DNA from: Micromonospora olivasterospora
GTDB lineage: Bacteria > Actinomycetota > Actinomycetes > Mycobacteriales > Micromonosporaceae
DNA: 64,000 nt
Assembly: GCF_007830265.1 (NCBI RefSeq)
Contig: NZ_VLKE01000001.1
Coordinates: forward strand, 6,324,001 to 6,388,000
Direction: 5' to 3'
This document shows positions 36,101 through 43,865 of this stretch, one piece after another; the first letter of the stretch is position 1, and each line of letters begins with the position of its first letter. The notes beneath the pieces were generated by a model that had not been told where the DNA came from, ran no database searches, and saw only the letters and a list, made by a program, of their open reading frames with translations. The position numbers and the translations under genes are program-made.

Positions 36101-38649
36101 AGTGGGTGCGCAACCCGGATGATGCCCGGACGCTGTTCGACCAGCACGCCGACCGCATCGCCACCACAACACAGCAGCGGGAACAGCTGCCGCAGTTGTG
36201 GAACGCCCTGATCAACCATATGGGCGACGACGGGATCATCACCGTCAGCGAGTCAGCCCTCGCCGCGGCGACATCCACATCGCAGCCGGCGGTGCATAAA
36301 CGGATCGTGGCATTACGCGACCGTGGTCTGCTGCAGCTGGTCCAGGAAGCACGCCCTGGTGTGGCGGCGCGGTACGGGGTGACCGATCCGGGTCAGCCCC
36401 GGCAAGCACCGTCGCCGGACCTTCCCGAGGGCAGCCGGTGGGTGCGCAACCGGAATGATGCCCGGACGCTGTTCGACCAGCACGCCGACCACATCGCCAC
36501 CACAACACCGCAGCAGGAACAGCTGCCGCAGTTGTGGAACGCCCTGATCAACCATATGGACGACGACGGGACCATCACCGTCACCGAGCGAGACCTCGCC
36601 GCGGCGACATCCACATCGCAGCCGACGGTGCATAAACGGATCGTGGCATTACGCGACCGTGGTCTGCTGCAGCTGGTCCAGGAAGCACGCCCTGGTGTGG
36701 CGGCGCGGTACGGGGTGACCGATCCGGGTCAGCCCCGGCAAGCACCGTCGCCGGACCTTCCCGAGGGCAGCCAGTGGGTACGCAACCAGAATGATGCCCA
36801 GACGCTGTTCGACCAACACGCCGACCACATCGCCACCACAACACAGCAGCAGGAACAGCTGCGGCAGTTGTGGAACGCCCTGATCAACCATATGGACGAC
36901 GACGGGACCATCACCGCCAGCGAGCCAGCCCTCGCCGCAGCGACATTCACACCGCAGCCGACGGTGCATAAACGGATCGTGGTATTGCGCGACAGTGGTC
37001 TGCTGCAGCTGGTCCAGGAAGCACACAGTCGCGTGGCGGCGCGGTACGCGGTGAGCGATCCGGGTCAGCCCCGGCAAGCACCGTTGCCGGGCCTTCCCGC
37101 GGGCAGCCGGTGGGTACGCAACCGGAATGATGCCCAGACGCTGTTCGACCAGCACGCCGACCACATCGCCACCACAACACAGCAGCGGGAACAGCTGCCG
37201 AAGTTGTGGAACGCCCTGATCAACCATATGGACGACGACGGGACCATCACCGTCACCGAGTCAGCCCTCGCCGCAGCGACATCCACACCGCGGCAGACGG
37301 TGCATGACCGGATCGTGGCATTACGCGACAGTGGTCTGCTGCAGCTGGTCCGGGAAGGCCACGGTGGTGTGGCGGCGCGGTACGGGGTGAGCGATCCGGG
37401 TCAGCCCCGGCAAGCACCGTTGCCGGGCCTTCCCGCGGGCAGCCAGTGGGTACGCAACCGGAATGATGCCCGGACGCTGTTCAACCAGCACGCCGACCAC
37501 ATCGCCACCACAACACAGCAGCGGGAACAGCTGCCGCAGTTGTGGAACGCCCTGATCAACCATATGGACGACGACGGGACCATCACCGCCAGCGAGTCAG
37601 ACCTCGCCGCGGCGACATCCACACCGCGGCCGACGGTGCATAAACGGATCGTGGCGTTACGCGACCGTGGTCTGCTGCAGCTGGTCCAGGAAGCACACCG
37701 TGGCGTGGCGGCGCGGTACGCGGTGACCGATCCGGGTCAGCCCCGGCAAGCACCGGTGCCGGGCCCCGCCCCCGGACCGGACCGCCCGCAGGGTAGTGAG
37801 GACCTGTCCCGGCTGAACCACGGGGATACGTCACCGATGCCCGGGCCGGTACCTGCCCCGCCAGCGGGCACGGGTCTGCCCGGGCTCTCAGGGCTGCCCG
37901 GGCCGCTGGACGCCCCGGACGCCCTCACGGCGGCGGCCTGGCCGGCGGGGCCGGCCGCGTCGGCCCGGCCGATGGAGGAGGGACCGGCGGGGCCGGCGGG
38001 GCCGGTTTCCGGCATTGATGTGACCGCCCACGGTGCTGGAATGTCCACCGACTTCGGCCAGCCGCGCATCGACGATCAGGCCGGCGACGGCGGGAACCTC
38101 GGCGACTGGGCCACCTGGCAGGAGGACCCAGCCCTCGATCTGTTTGATCCGCTTCATCCGGCGGCGTGGGTCGGCCCGCCCACGGCCGTGGGCACGGGAC
38201 TCTACCCCGGGCCGCAACCGATGGATCCGACCTGGGCGCAGGCCCCGCCCGGCCCGACATCGTGGTCGCAGCCCAGCGGCGACCAGCCCAGCCAGTTCCC
38301 AGGGACACAGTCGTTCCCGCCCGGACCGGGCATGCAGGAACCGGCACCTCAGTCGCCGATGTCCGGGCCGGCACCTGCCCCGCCGGCGGGCACGGGGCTG
38401 CCCGGGCTGCCCTGGCCGCTGGACGACCCGGACGCCCCCACCGCGTCGGCCTGGCCGGCGGGGCCGGCCGCGTCGGCCTGGACGGCGGGGTGGACGGAAC
38501 CGGGGTGGCCGGATCCCGACATTGATGTGACCACCCACGGTGCTGCGATGTCCACCGACCCCGGCCAGCCGCGCAATCAGGCCAGCGACGGCAGCGGGAA
38601 CCTCGGCGACTGGGCCACCTGGCAGGGGCCGGACCCGGGGGTTTCCTAA
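30134..38649 (+). CDS. Giant modular protein with eight winged-helix-like repeats (one frameshift at about 35698)
   Basis: Start TTG 30134, nine bases after AAGGAG. The frame stays open to 35833 (1,899 aa). A second frame, open to TAA 38649, continues the same repeat architecture. One missing G at 35697-35700 (CACGGGC here, CACGGGGC in the paralogous block at 38391) explains the shift; corrected length is about 2,838 aa. Residues 1-330: alpha-helical, Ala-rich, with hydrophobic stretches (MWWWNPVGAAAHVA; GPALGKAAGAVAAAV), reminiscent of WXG100-like/CpnT-type N-termini. About 870-1040: compact domain (IMLVWCDAAW, SSTHEVDQIPGEL), unassigned. Then linker L1, repeats R1-R3 (1313-1648), linkers, R4-R8 (about 1988-2547), linkers, abrupt end in a third copy of L. 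Each repeat has a winged-helix profile. Export by a type VII system and polymorphic-toxin kinship are inference. No C-terminal effector is left. Confidence 0.72.
34070..35077 (+). repeat. Tandem 336-bp coding repeats R1-R3
   Basis: Three direct repeats of exactly 336 bp (starts 34070, 34406, 34742), 112 codons each. Unit: GS(R/Q)WVRNRNDARTLF, then REQLPQLWNALINHM, a DDDGTITASE turn, a helix ALAAATSTS, the recognition-like helix QPTVHKRIVALRD and a wing ending VAARYxVSDPGQPRQAP. Nucleotide identity between units is very high by eye. Confidence 0.93.
35078..35943 (+). repeat. Duplicated linker block, copy A
   Basis: About 865-bp Pro/Gly/Ala-rich coding block that recurs at 37774-38634 with a constant offset of 2,696 bases, becoming 2,697 after the missing G and 2,691 after a 6-bp indel. 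It carries LSRLNHGDTSPMPG, LDLFDPLHPAAWVG and SQFPGTQSFPPG. The frameshift that splits the giant gene is in this copy only. Confidence 0.9.
36094..37773 (+). repeat. Tandem 336-bp coding repeats R4-R8
   Basis: Five further units at 36094, 36430, 36766, 37102 and 37438, again exactly 336 bp apart. Units differ mainly at a few positions around the recognition-like helix (PTVHKRI, PAVHKRI, QTVHDRI) and in the wing (HSRVAARYAV, RPGVAARYGV). R4-R5 to R8 can be arranged as duplications of R1-R3-like units. Confidence 0.93.
37774..38634 (+). repeat. Duplicated linker block, copy B
   Basis: Second copy of the block at 35078-35943, without the frameshift, ending where the gene stops. The last residues diverge from the other linker copies at GPDPGVS and a TAA follows, so the gene terminates inside what would be the next linker unit. 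Confidence 0.9.
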
Positions 38650-38767
38650 CGCTCATGTCACCGGGGATCGTTTAGTTGATCTTTAGGGCGTGGGGTTGAG
38701 CGTCTGGCCGGGCACGCAGCATTCGCCCCGGATGTCTCTGTCGGCAAAGGACCGTCCAGGCCGGCGG

Positions 38768-39930
38768 TCACCGCCGTTTTCCTTGGGCCTGGTCGAGCTG
38801 GGCGTGGAGTCGGGCGGCGTCGGCGCGGGCGTCCTGGGCGGCCTGCTCAGCCTGCCGCCGGTCGGTGTGGAGTTGCTCGACCTGGCGGCGTACCTCGGCC
38901 AGGGCGGCGAGCGTGGCGCGTAGCTCGGCTTCGGCGTCGTGGCGGGCTGTCTCGGCCTGGGCGAGGGCGGTGCGGGCGGTGTCCCGTTCGGCGGCGGCTG
39001 CCGCGGCGGCGGTGGTGGTGGTGGTGGTGGTGGTGGTGGTGGTGTGGCCTGCTCGGCGCGCTGCTCGACGGTGGCGCGGGCGGTGTCGGTGGCGCGGGCC
39101 TGCGCCTGTGTGTCGGCCAGGTCCCGGCGCAGGGCGGTGTTCTGCTCGGCCTGGTCGGCGGCACGCTGCTCGGCGGTGTCGGCGCGGCCGGTCGCGGCGG
39201 CCAGGTCGACGCGCAGCTGCTCGATGGTGGTGCGGGCGGTGTCGAGCTGGGCGCGCAGGTCGGCCACCTCGCCGGCGAGACGCGCGGCGTCGGTGCGGGC
39301 GGTGTCGCGCTCGGCGGTGACGGTGGCGGCGGTGGCCTCGGCCCGGTCCGCCCGGGTGGCCTCGGCGCGGCCGGTCTTCTCCGCGGCGCGGAGTTCGCCG
39401 GTGAGGGTTTTGACCTCGGCGCGGGCCTCGCGGAGCTGGGCGCGCACGTCGTCGTGCTGGGCCTCCAGGGCGCGGCGGCGTTCGATCTCCCGGGCGGCGG
39501 TCGCCGCGCGGGCCTCCGCCTCGGCCTCCGCGCGCCCTTGGGCCTTGCGGGCTTCGGCGACGTCGCGGGCGGCGCGGGCGACCGCGTCCGCGGCGTCCCG
39601 CTCGGCCGCGGTGGCGCGGGCGACGGCGGCGTGCCGCTCGGTCTGCGCCGCCGCCCGTTCCCGCTCCGCGTGGTGGGCGGTGTTGAGGGCCTGGTCCCGC
39701 TCCGCCTCCGCCGTCTGGGCGCGCTCGACGGCGGCCGCCATCGCGGTCTCGGCCTCCGCGATCCGGGCCAGGGCGCCCGTCTCGACGCCGTGCACCGCCG
39801 GGAGTACCGGCTCCAGGCGGGCGGTCAGCGCGGTGAGCGCCGGCACCAGGTCGCCGGCCACGGCGCGAAACGCCGCCAGCGGGGCGTCCAGCCCGGTGGC
39901 CAGCTCCGCCGCGCGTTCGGCGGCGGCCAT
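38768..39930 (-). pseudogene. Long coiled-coil protein, frameshifted and lacking its natural 5' end
   Basis: From ATG 39930 the minus strand encodes an Ala/Glu/Arg/Asp-rich coiled coil (AERAAELATGLDAP, then heptads such as AEATRADRAEATAATV) down to RAEQAT at about 39044. There the frame enters (ACC)11 as poly-Pro and runs to 38683. In the shifted frame the same tract reads poly-Thr and poly-Ala and the coiled coil resumes (AERDTARTALAQAETAR to LDQAQGKRR, stop 38768). One lost base at the tract edge explains it. Upstream of 39930 the frame stays open (RPLEFCRDRRWQPGNRTCKE) to the stop of the recombinase partner at 40072, with no start codon, so the native N-terminus has been removed. Confidence 0.7.
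39011..39043. repeat. (GGT)11 trinucleotide tract in the coiled-coil gene
   Basis: Eleven uninterrupted GGT units (ACC on the coding strand), flanked by GGC units, in the middle of the coiled-coil gene and next to its reading-frame break. Triplet slippage alone keeps the frame; the break needs a one-base change at the edge (GTGTGG at 39042-39047). Confidence 0.95.
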
Positions 39931-40071
39931 CTCCTTGCACGTCCGGTTGCCCGGCTGCCACCGCCGGTCCCGGCAGAACTCCAGCGGCCTGCCGAACCCG
40001 CTGTAGGCCAGCGGGCCCGCCCGACTGGCAGGGTGTGGTAATCCAATCGTCTTGTATTCACCGCTTGCCAG

Positions 40072-41421
40072 TCACGGTGCGTTGCGGGTTGGGCTGTAGC
40101 GGTTCCAAGTGCCGCCAGCGGCGGCGTGGTGCCGTTGGGTGGTGTGGTGGTGGAAGTCGAGGGCCTGGGCGACGACCGGTGCCGGGGCTTGGAGCACGAG
40201 CTGGCGCAGTGCGGCCAGGCGGCCGGGGACGGTCGGGATACCGAGGTCCCGGATGAGCGGGGCCATCGTGTCGACGGTGAGGGGCTGGCTGGCGCGGCGG
40301 CCGGGGAACAACCAGCGGGCGTCGCGGTTGGTGGCGGTGCGCATGTTGGTCCGCTGGTCGCGCAGGGCCAGCAGCAGTGCGGCGACGGGTTCGGGGACCG
40401 GTGTCGGCGGATCGCCGAGGTGCAGCAGGACGTCGGGCCCGGTGGTGTCGATGTCGTCGATGGTCAGGCGCAGGATGCGGCCGAGGGGTTGGGCGTAGAG
40501 CAGGACGAGGATCGCGGCCACGCGGGTACGCAGTCCGCCGGTCTCGTCGGTGATCAGCTTGCGCAGCAGCGCGAGATGGCGGTGCTGGGTGATCGGGACC
40601 TGCCCAGGCGCAGGGCTTGGCCAGGCGAGGAAGTCGCCGGCGCGCAGGACCTGCTGGCCGAGGCCGTTGCGGGTGGCGCGGCTGATGGGTCCGCGTTCGG
40701 TGCGGCGCCGGAGCCAGGGCAGGGTGTGTCAGGTGGTGTACTGGCGTAGCAGCCGGCGTTGCTCGGCCTCGGTGACGGTGTCCAGGTGTTCGAGCAGCCA
40801 CCGCTCGAACAGCGTGACCTGCTTGTCGATGCGGGGTAGGACGTCGCACTGCATGAGCAGCTCGCGTAGGTGGGCGGCGACGCGCCAAGGCTGTAGGCGG
40901 TGGAACGCCTCGTGGGTCAGCACAATGTCGCCGCGCCCCAGGCCCCGCAACAGATCGACGGCCCCGGCGGAGCGACCGTGCCGGGATGAGACCCGTGCCA
41001 GGCCGGAGAGTGGATTGTCCATGCTGGTCAGCAGCTCGGCCAGCGGCACCAGCTCGGGCCGGACGCGTCCGGTGCCGTCGTCGAGGAGTTCGGCGACGCG
41101 CCGGGTGACGGTGCAGCGGGTGCAGTGGCGGCCGGCGTGTAGCTTGCCCTCCTGCCCGCACTCGACACAGGCGTAGGAGATGGAGAATCCGGCGCATCTG
41201 GTGCAGATTGGCGCCTGGTCTTCGGCGCGTAGTCCGGCCAGGACCCGGTCGAGGCCGCAGCTGGGGCAGCGGCCATGGGCGCGTAGTGTCCGGTCGTGGC
41301 AGGTGCGGCAGACGTGCCCGTCAGGCCAGCGCGCCGCGAAGGTGCCGCGCCGACCGCAGCGGGCGCAGTCGCGGATGAACCAGCGTTCGTACTGCTCGGC
41401 GGTGGCATAGGGACGGTCCAT
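40072..41421 (-). pseudogene. Zinc-ribbon recombinase partner, split by an in-frame TGA
   Basis: ATG 41421 overlaps the stop of the HTH gene (ATGA). The first 230 codons contain five CxxC pairs (CARCGRRGTF, CRTC, CPSCG, CTRC, CVECG, CTRC) and a helical segment. A TGA at 40731-40729 interrupts; the same frame then continues for about 218 codons (LPWLRRRTERGP, VAAILVLLYAQPLGRIL, LFPGRRASQPL) to TGA 40072. The second part resembles a tyrosine-recombinase-like C-terminal domain. The stop falls in YTT-stop-HTLPW, where TGG (Trp) would give a normal protein of about 449 aa. The gene is a point-mutated pseudogene or depends on readthrough. Confidence 0.75.
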
Positions 41422-41756
41422 CAGTCCGGCCGCACGCGGGCCCGCCGGGGCCGGACCGTGGCCAGGTCCACCGGCGCCGGGGCGTCTCTGGCGACGGCCT
41501 TGCGCGGGGCGACGTTGGCCGCCGTGGTGACGACCAGGTCGGCGGGGGTGACCTCCAGGATGTCGCACAGCGCGGCCAGTACTGGCAGCGACAGTCGCTC
41601 GGGTGTGCCGGTGACGAGACGGTGGACCTGGGAGGAGGACAGGTCGATGCCGCGTTCGTGCAGCAGCGGCACCAGTTCGGTGGCGGTGAACACGCCGCGG
41701 GTGGCCATCATCTCCCGCAGCCGCCACTGGTAGCTGACCTGCTTTTTCATGCTCAT
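41421..41756 (-). CDS. XRE-type HTH regulator of recombinase cassette 2
   Basis: 111 aa from ATG 41756, overlapping the integrase stop by ATGA (ATG 41750 also possible). Cro/C1-type HTH: LREMMATRGVFTATELVPLL, quoted in part, then LSSSQVHRLVTGTPERL and LAALCDILEVTPADLVV. It is probably the repressor binding the palindromes upstream of the integrase gene (42895-42947). It also overlaps the zinc-ribbon gene downstream. Confidence 0.88.
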   Translation of the reverse strand: MSMKKQVSYQWRLREMMATRGVFTATELVPLLHERGIDLSSSQVHRLVTGTPERLSLPVLAALCDILEVTPADLVVTTAANVAPRKAVARDAPAPVDLATVRPRRARVRPD

Positions 41757-42874
41757 TGCGCCCTCCTGGCCGGTCGTAGTGCCGCGTCCATGGTCGCGTC
41801 AAGCGCCTGCCGCAGCGTGCGGGTGCGGAAGTCCGACGACACGCAGGTGTAGATCGCCGTGGTGGAGGCGTGTTCGTGGCCGACCTGCTGCTGCACGAAC
41901 AGCGGGTCCCAGCCGGCCTCGATCAGATGGGTGACATACGAGCGGCGCAGCGAGTGGAAGTCCAGCCCGGCGTCCAGGCCGAGGGCGTCGCGGTAGGCAG
42001 ACAGCCGCGCGTTGATCTGCGCCAGCCCGACCCGCGACGCCCGTTCCGACGGCCACAGCGCCGGGTTGCCCTCGACCGCCAGCAGCGGCCGGATCTCGTC
42101 GATCCACTCGGCGAGGATCTCCGGCACCCAGCTCCAGACGGTCAGCACGCTGCGCCGCTTCGGCGGCGAGCCCTTCATCGCCTTGCCGTGGCGCACGTAG
42201 AGCACGCCGTACTCGCCGAACTCGTCGGCGTGCGGGTTACGGCCGACGTCGGCCACGTCCAGCATTCGAGTCTCGTTGCGCCGCAGCCCGTACCCGTAGG
42301 CGACCTTGAACAGGGTCGCGTCGCGGAACGCCGGCAGCCAACCCTTACGCCCCGCCGCCCGGATCCGGGTGACCTGCTCGTCGGCGTAGTCCAGCAGCGC
42401 CTGCATCTCGTCGAGCGTGAACGCCCGCTTGGCCGGGTCCCCCTCGGCCGCGGCGACGTGAACAGCGGCGTTCCACTCGTGGACCACCTGCACCGGGTGC
42501 GTGCCGAACCGCTTCTCGCACTCACCGACCCAGCCGTAGGCCGGATCAGTCAGGTACGCGCAGAACAGCCGGACCGCCTCCTGATAGCCGCGCAGCGTGG
42601 AGCGGCGCACCCGACGCACGGCCCGCAGATCGGTGCACCACTCGTCGACCAACTGCGGAGTCCACCGCCACGGCAGCGCCTGCGCGTGCGCGGCGAACGC
42701 CCGCACCGCCCGCTGTCGATTCTCCACGGTGCCGAACGACAGGTTCCGCGCGAGCTGCTGGTTACGCCAGCCGTCGAGCATCGCCGCGAACACCTGCTCG
42801 TCCGGCCGCAGCAGCCGCACCCCGTCGGCGAGATGCAGGGCCACCGACCCCGGCGCGGCGCGTTCCACGTCCAC
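41753..42874 (-). CDS. Tyrosine recombinase/integrase (cassette 2)
   Basis: 373 aa from GTG 42874; GGGAGGT lies eight bases upstream. The N-terminal core-binding domain includes RNLSFGTVENRQRAV. Catalytic residues: Arg in YGLRRNETRMLD, Lys in RHGKAMKGSPPKRR, HxxR in FHSLRRSYVTHL, His in VGHEHASTTAIY with the nucleophile Tyr in AIYTCV. It differs from the cassette 1 enzyme throughout, so the cassettes are related in design rather than recent copies. It heads the three-gene unit and should be functional. Confidence 0.92.
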   Translation of the reverse strand: MDVERAAPGSVALHLADGVRLLRPDEQVFAAMLDGWRNQQLARNLSFGTVENRQRAVRAFAAHAQALPWRWTPQLVDEWCTDLRAVRRVRRSTLRGYQEAVRLFCAYLTDPAYGWVGECEKRFGTHPVQVVHEWNAAVHVAAAEGDPAKRAFTLDEMQALLDYADEQVTRIRAAGRKGWLPAFRDATLFKVAYGYGLRRNETRMLDVADVGRNPHADEFGEYGVLYVRHGKAMKGSPPKRRSVLTVWSWVPEILAEWIDEIRPLLAVEGNPALWPSERASRVGLAQINARLSAYRDALGLDAGLDFHSLRRSYVTHLIEAGWDPLFVQQQVGHEHASTTAIYTCVSSDFRTRTLRQALDATMDAALRPARRAQ

Positions 42875-42894
42875 CGACAGTGACCTCCCACCCC

Positions 42895-42947
42895 TCGCAT
42901 CAGATGCGAGATCTTCGCATCAGATGCGACCCGCTTGTCAAACAAGC
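42895..42947 (-). promoter_or_regulatory. Triple-palindrome operator/promoter of recombinase cassette 2
   Basis: Two identical 15-bp palindromes TCGCATCAGATGCGA at 42895-42909 and 42915-42929 (centres 20 bp apart), followed by GCTTGTCAAACAAGC at 42933-42947. They lie 21-73 bases upstream of the integrase GTG. On the minus strand a consensus-like TTGACA (42936-42941) falls in the third palindrome, so a bound repressor would cover the promoter. The XRE protein of the cassette is the obvious candidate ligand. Confidence 0.7.
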
Positions 42948-43069
42948 AGGTCAACACGGGCGCCGGGAAGCAGCCCTGGAGGCGGTAGCATGCCGGCGGC
43001 CCCCTACGACGGGCGGGCTGCTACCTTCGCGACCACCAGCGCCAAGGCCGGACCGCGCTCGCACGCGAA

Positions 43070-43104
43070 CCGCCGTGTATTCGCGTCACTCGAATACACG
43101 GCGG
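43070..43104. promoter_or_regulatory. 14-bp perfect inverted repeat with 7-bp spacer, candidate crossover site
   Basis: CCGCCGTGTATTCG (43070-43083), spacer CGTCACT, and the exact complement (43091-43104). Arms around a 6-8 bp spacer are the architecture of tyrosine-recombinase core sites. It lies about 195 bases upstream of integrase 2, at the edge of the truncated phosphotransferase gene. A factor-independent terminator is the alternative; there is no T tract. Confidence 0.5.
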
Positions 43105-43146
43105 AGGTAGTTTCCAGACCAAAAACAACGCTAGCTAGGCGCGCGT

Positions 43147-43738
43147 GGATGGGACAACCAACTGTGGCGGCTCGGTGACGACCTGGCCGTCCGGCTTCCC
43201 TGGGCGACGGGGGCCGCTGACGCGCTGCTACGCAAGGAGTACGCCTGGCTGCCCACGCTTGCCCCGCGCCTTCCGCTGCCGATCCCCGTCCCGCAGCGAC
43301 TCGGCGACCCCCCGAACGGTTCCCTCGGCCCCGGACGCCGTCCACGCCGCCTGGCACGACGCGAGCACCGCACCCGAATGGACAGGCCCGGCGCTATGGC
43401 TCCACGCCGACCTGCACCCGGCCAACATCCTCACCGCCCACGGCACCTTCTGCGGCGTGATCGACTTCGGCGACCTCTGCGCAGGCGATCCCGCATACGA
43501 CCTCGCCGCCATGTGGCTCCTCCTACCAGACAACAACACCACCGACCACTTCCACGCCGCCTACCAGCCGACCCCGGACACCGCCACCACGCGCCGCGCC
43601 CGAGGCTGGGCAGTCGCACGCGCCCTCGGCGGCATCCTCATCGGCGACGACGGCATCCACGGCCGCCCCGGCGGCAAACCCACCTGGGGCCCACCCGCCC
43701 ACGCCGCCCTACAACGCCTCACCGCCACAACCCACTGA
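43147..43738 (+). pseudogene. Aminoglycoside/kanosamine-type phosphotransferase remnant
   Basis: Starts abruptly in one frame at WDNQLWRLGDDLAVRLPW and LPLPIPVPQRLGDPP. It then continues from about 43320 in another frame: WLHADLHPANIL (the HxDxxxxN catalytic loop), CGVIDFGDLCAGDPAYDLA (metal-binding Asp) and a C-terminal helical part to TGA 43738. Family members normally have about 40 more N-terminal residues and a continuous middle. The 5' end is lost at the recombinase cassette border and an internal segment is deleted, so no active kinase can be made. Confidence 0.7.
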
Positions 43739-43828
43739 CCCGGCCGTCACCACTGCGTCCGGCAGACGGCCTCATCAACCATCCGCGCATCGGCCATGAG
43801 CGCGCCCCACCGATCCACAAGTTATTCC

Positions 43829-43859
43829 TTGACAAGAATATTTTCGGTCGAAAATACTC
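43829..43859 (+). promoter_or_regulatory. Promoter and ArsR-type operator for the HTH-SRPBCC gene
   Basis: TTGACA at 43829-43834 and AATACT at 43853-43858 (18-bp spacing) form a good promoter. Between them lies the imperfect palindrome GAATATTTTCG-GT-CGAAAATACTC (43836-43859, one mismatch over 11-bp arms). The start codon at 43866 would lie at or next to the transcription start, so the mRNA is nearly leaderless. The AT-rich element stands out in this GC-rich DNA. Confidence 0.75.
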
Positions 43860-43865
43860 CTCGCT

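Larger units (their letters stand above)
40053..43104 (-). mobile_element. Tyrosine-recombinase cassette 2 (integrase, HTH, zinc-ribbon partner)
   Basis: Three minus-strand genes with two ATGA overlaps, an operator-like region upstream and a 14+7+14 inverted repeat at the right end. Both neighbours are truncated at its borders: the coiled-coil gene lacks its 5' end on the left, and the phosphotransferase gene lacks its 5' end on the right. A short direct repeat TGTATTC occurs at 40053-40059 and 43076-43082. The exact ends are inferred; the heptamer could be coincidence. Confidence 0.5.

Noticed and set aside
34229..37622. Many minus-strand frames of 73-192 codons across the repeat arrays
   Set aside because: They recur once per 336-bp unit as antisense shadows of the winged-helix repeats and have no independent starts or motifs.
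34070..37773. Regular repeats resembling a CRISPR array
   Set aside because: Units are 336 bp, contiguous, protein-coding and without unique spacers; no cas genes are present.
38939..40006. 355-codon plus-strand frame rich in Ala, Arg and Ser
   Set aside because: Low-complexity antisense of the Ala/Glu/Arg coiled-coil gene; no SD or domain content.
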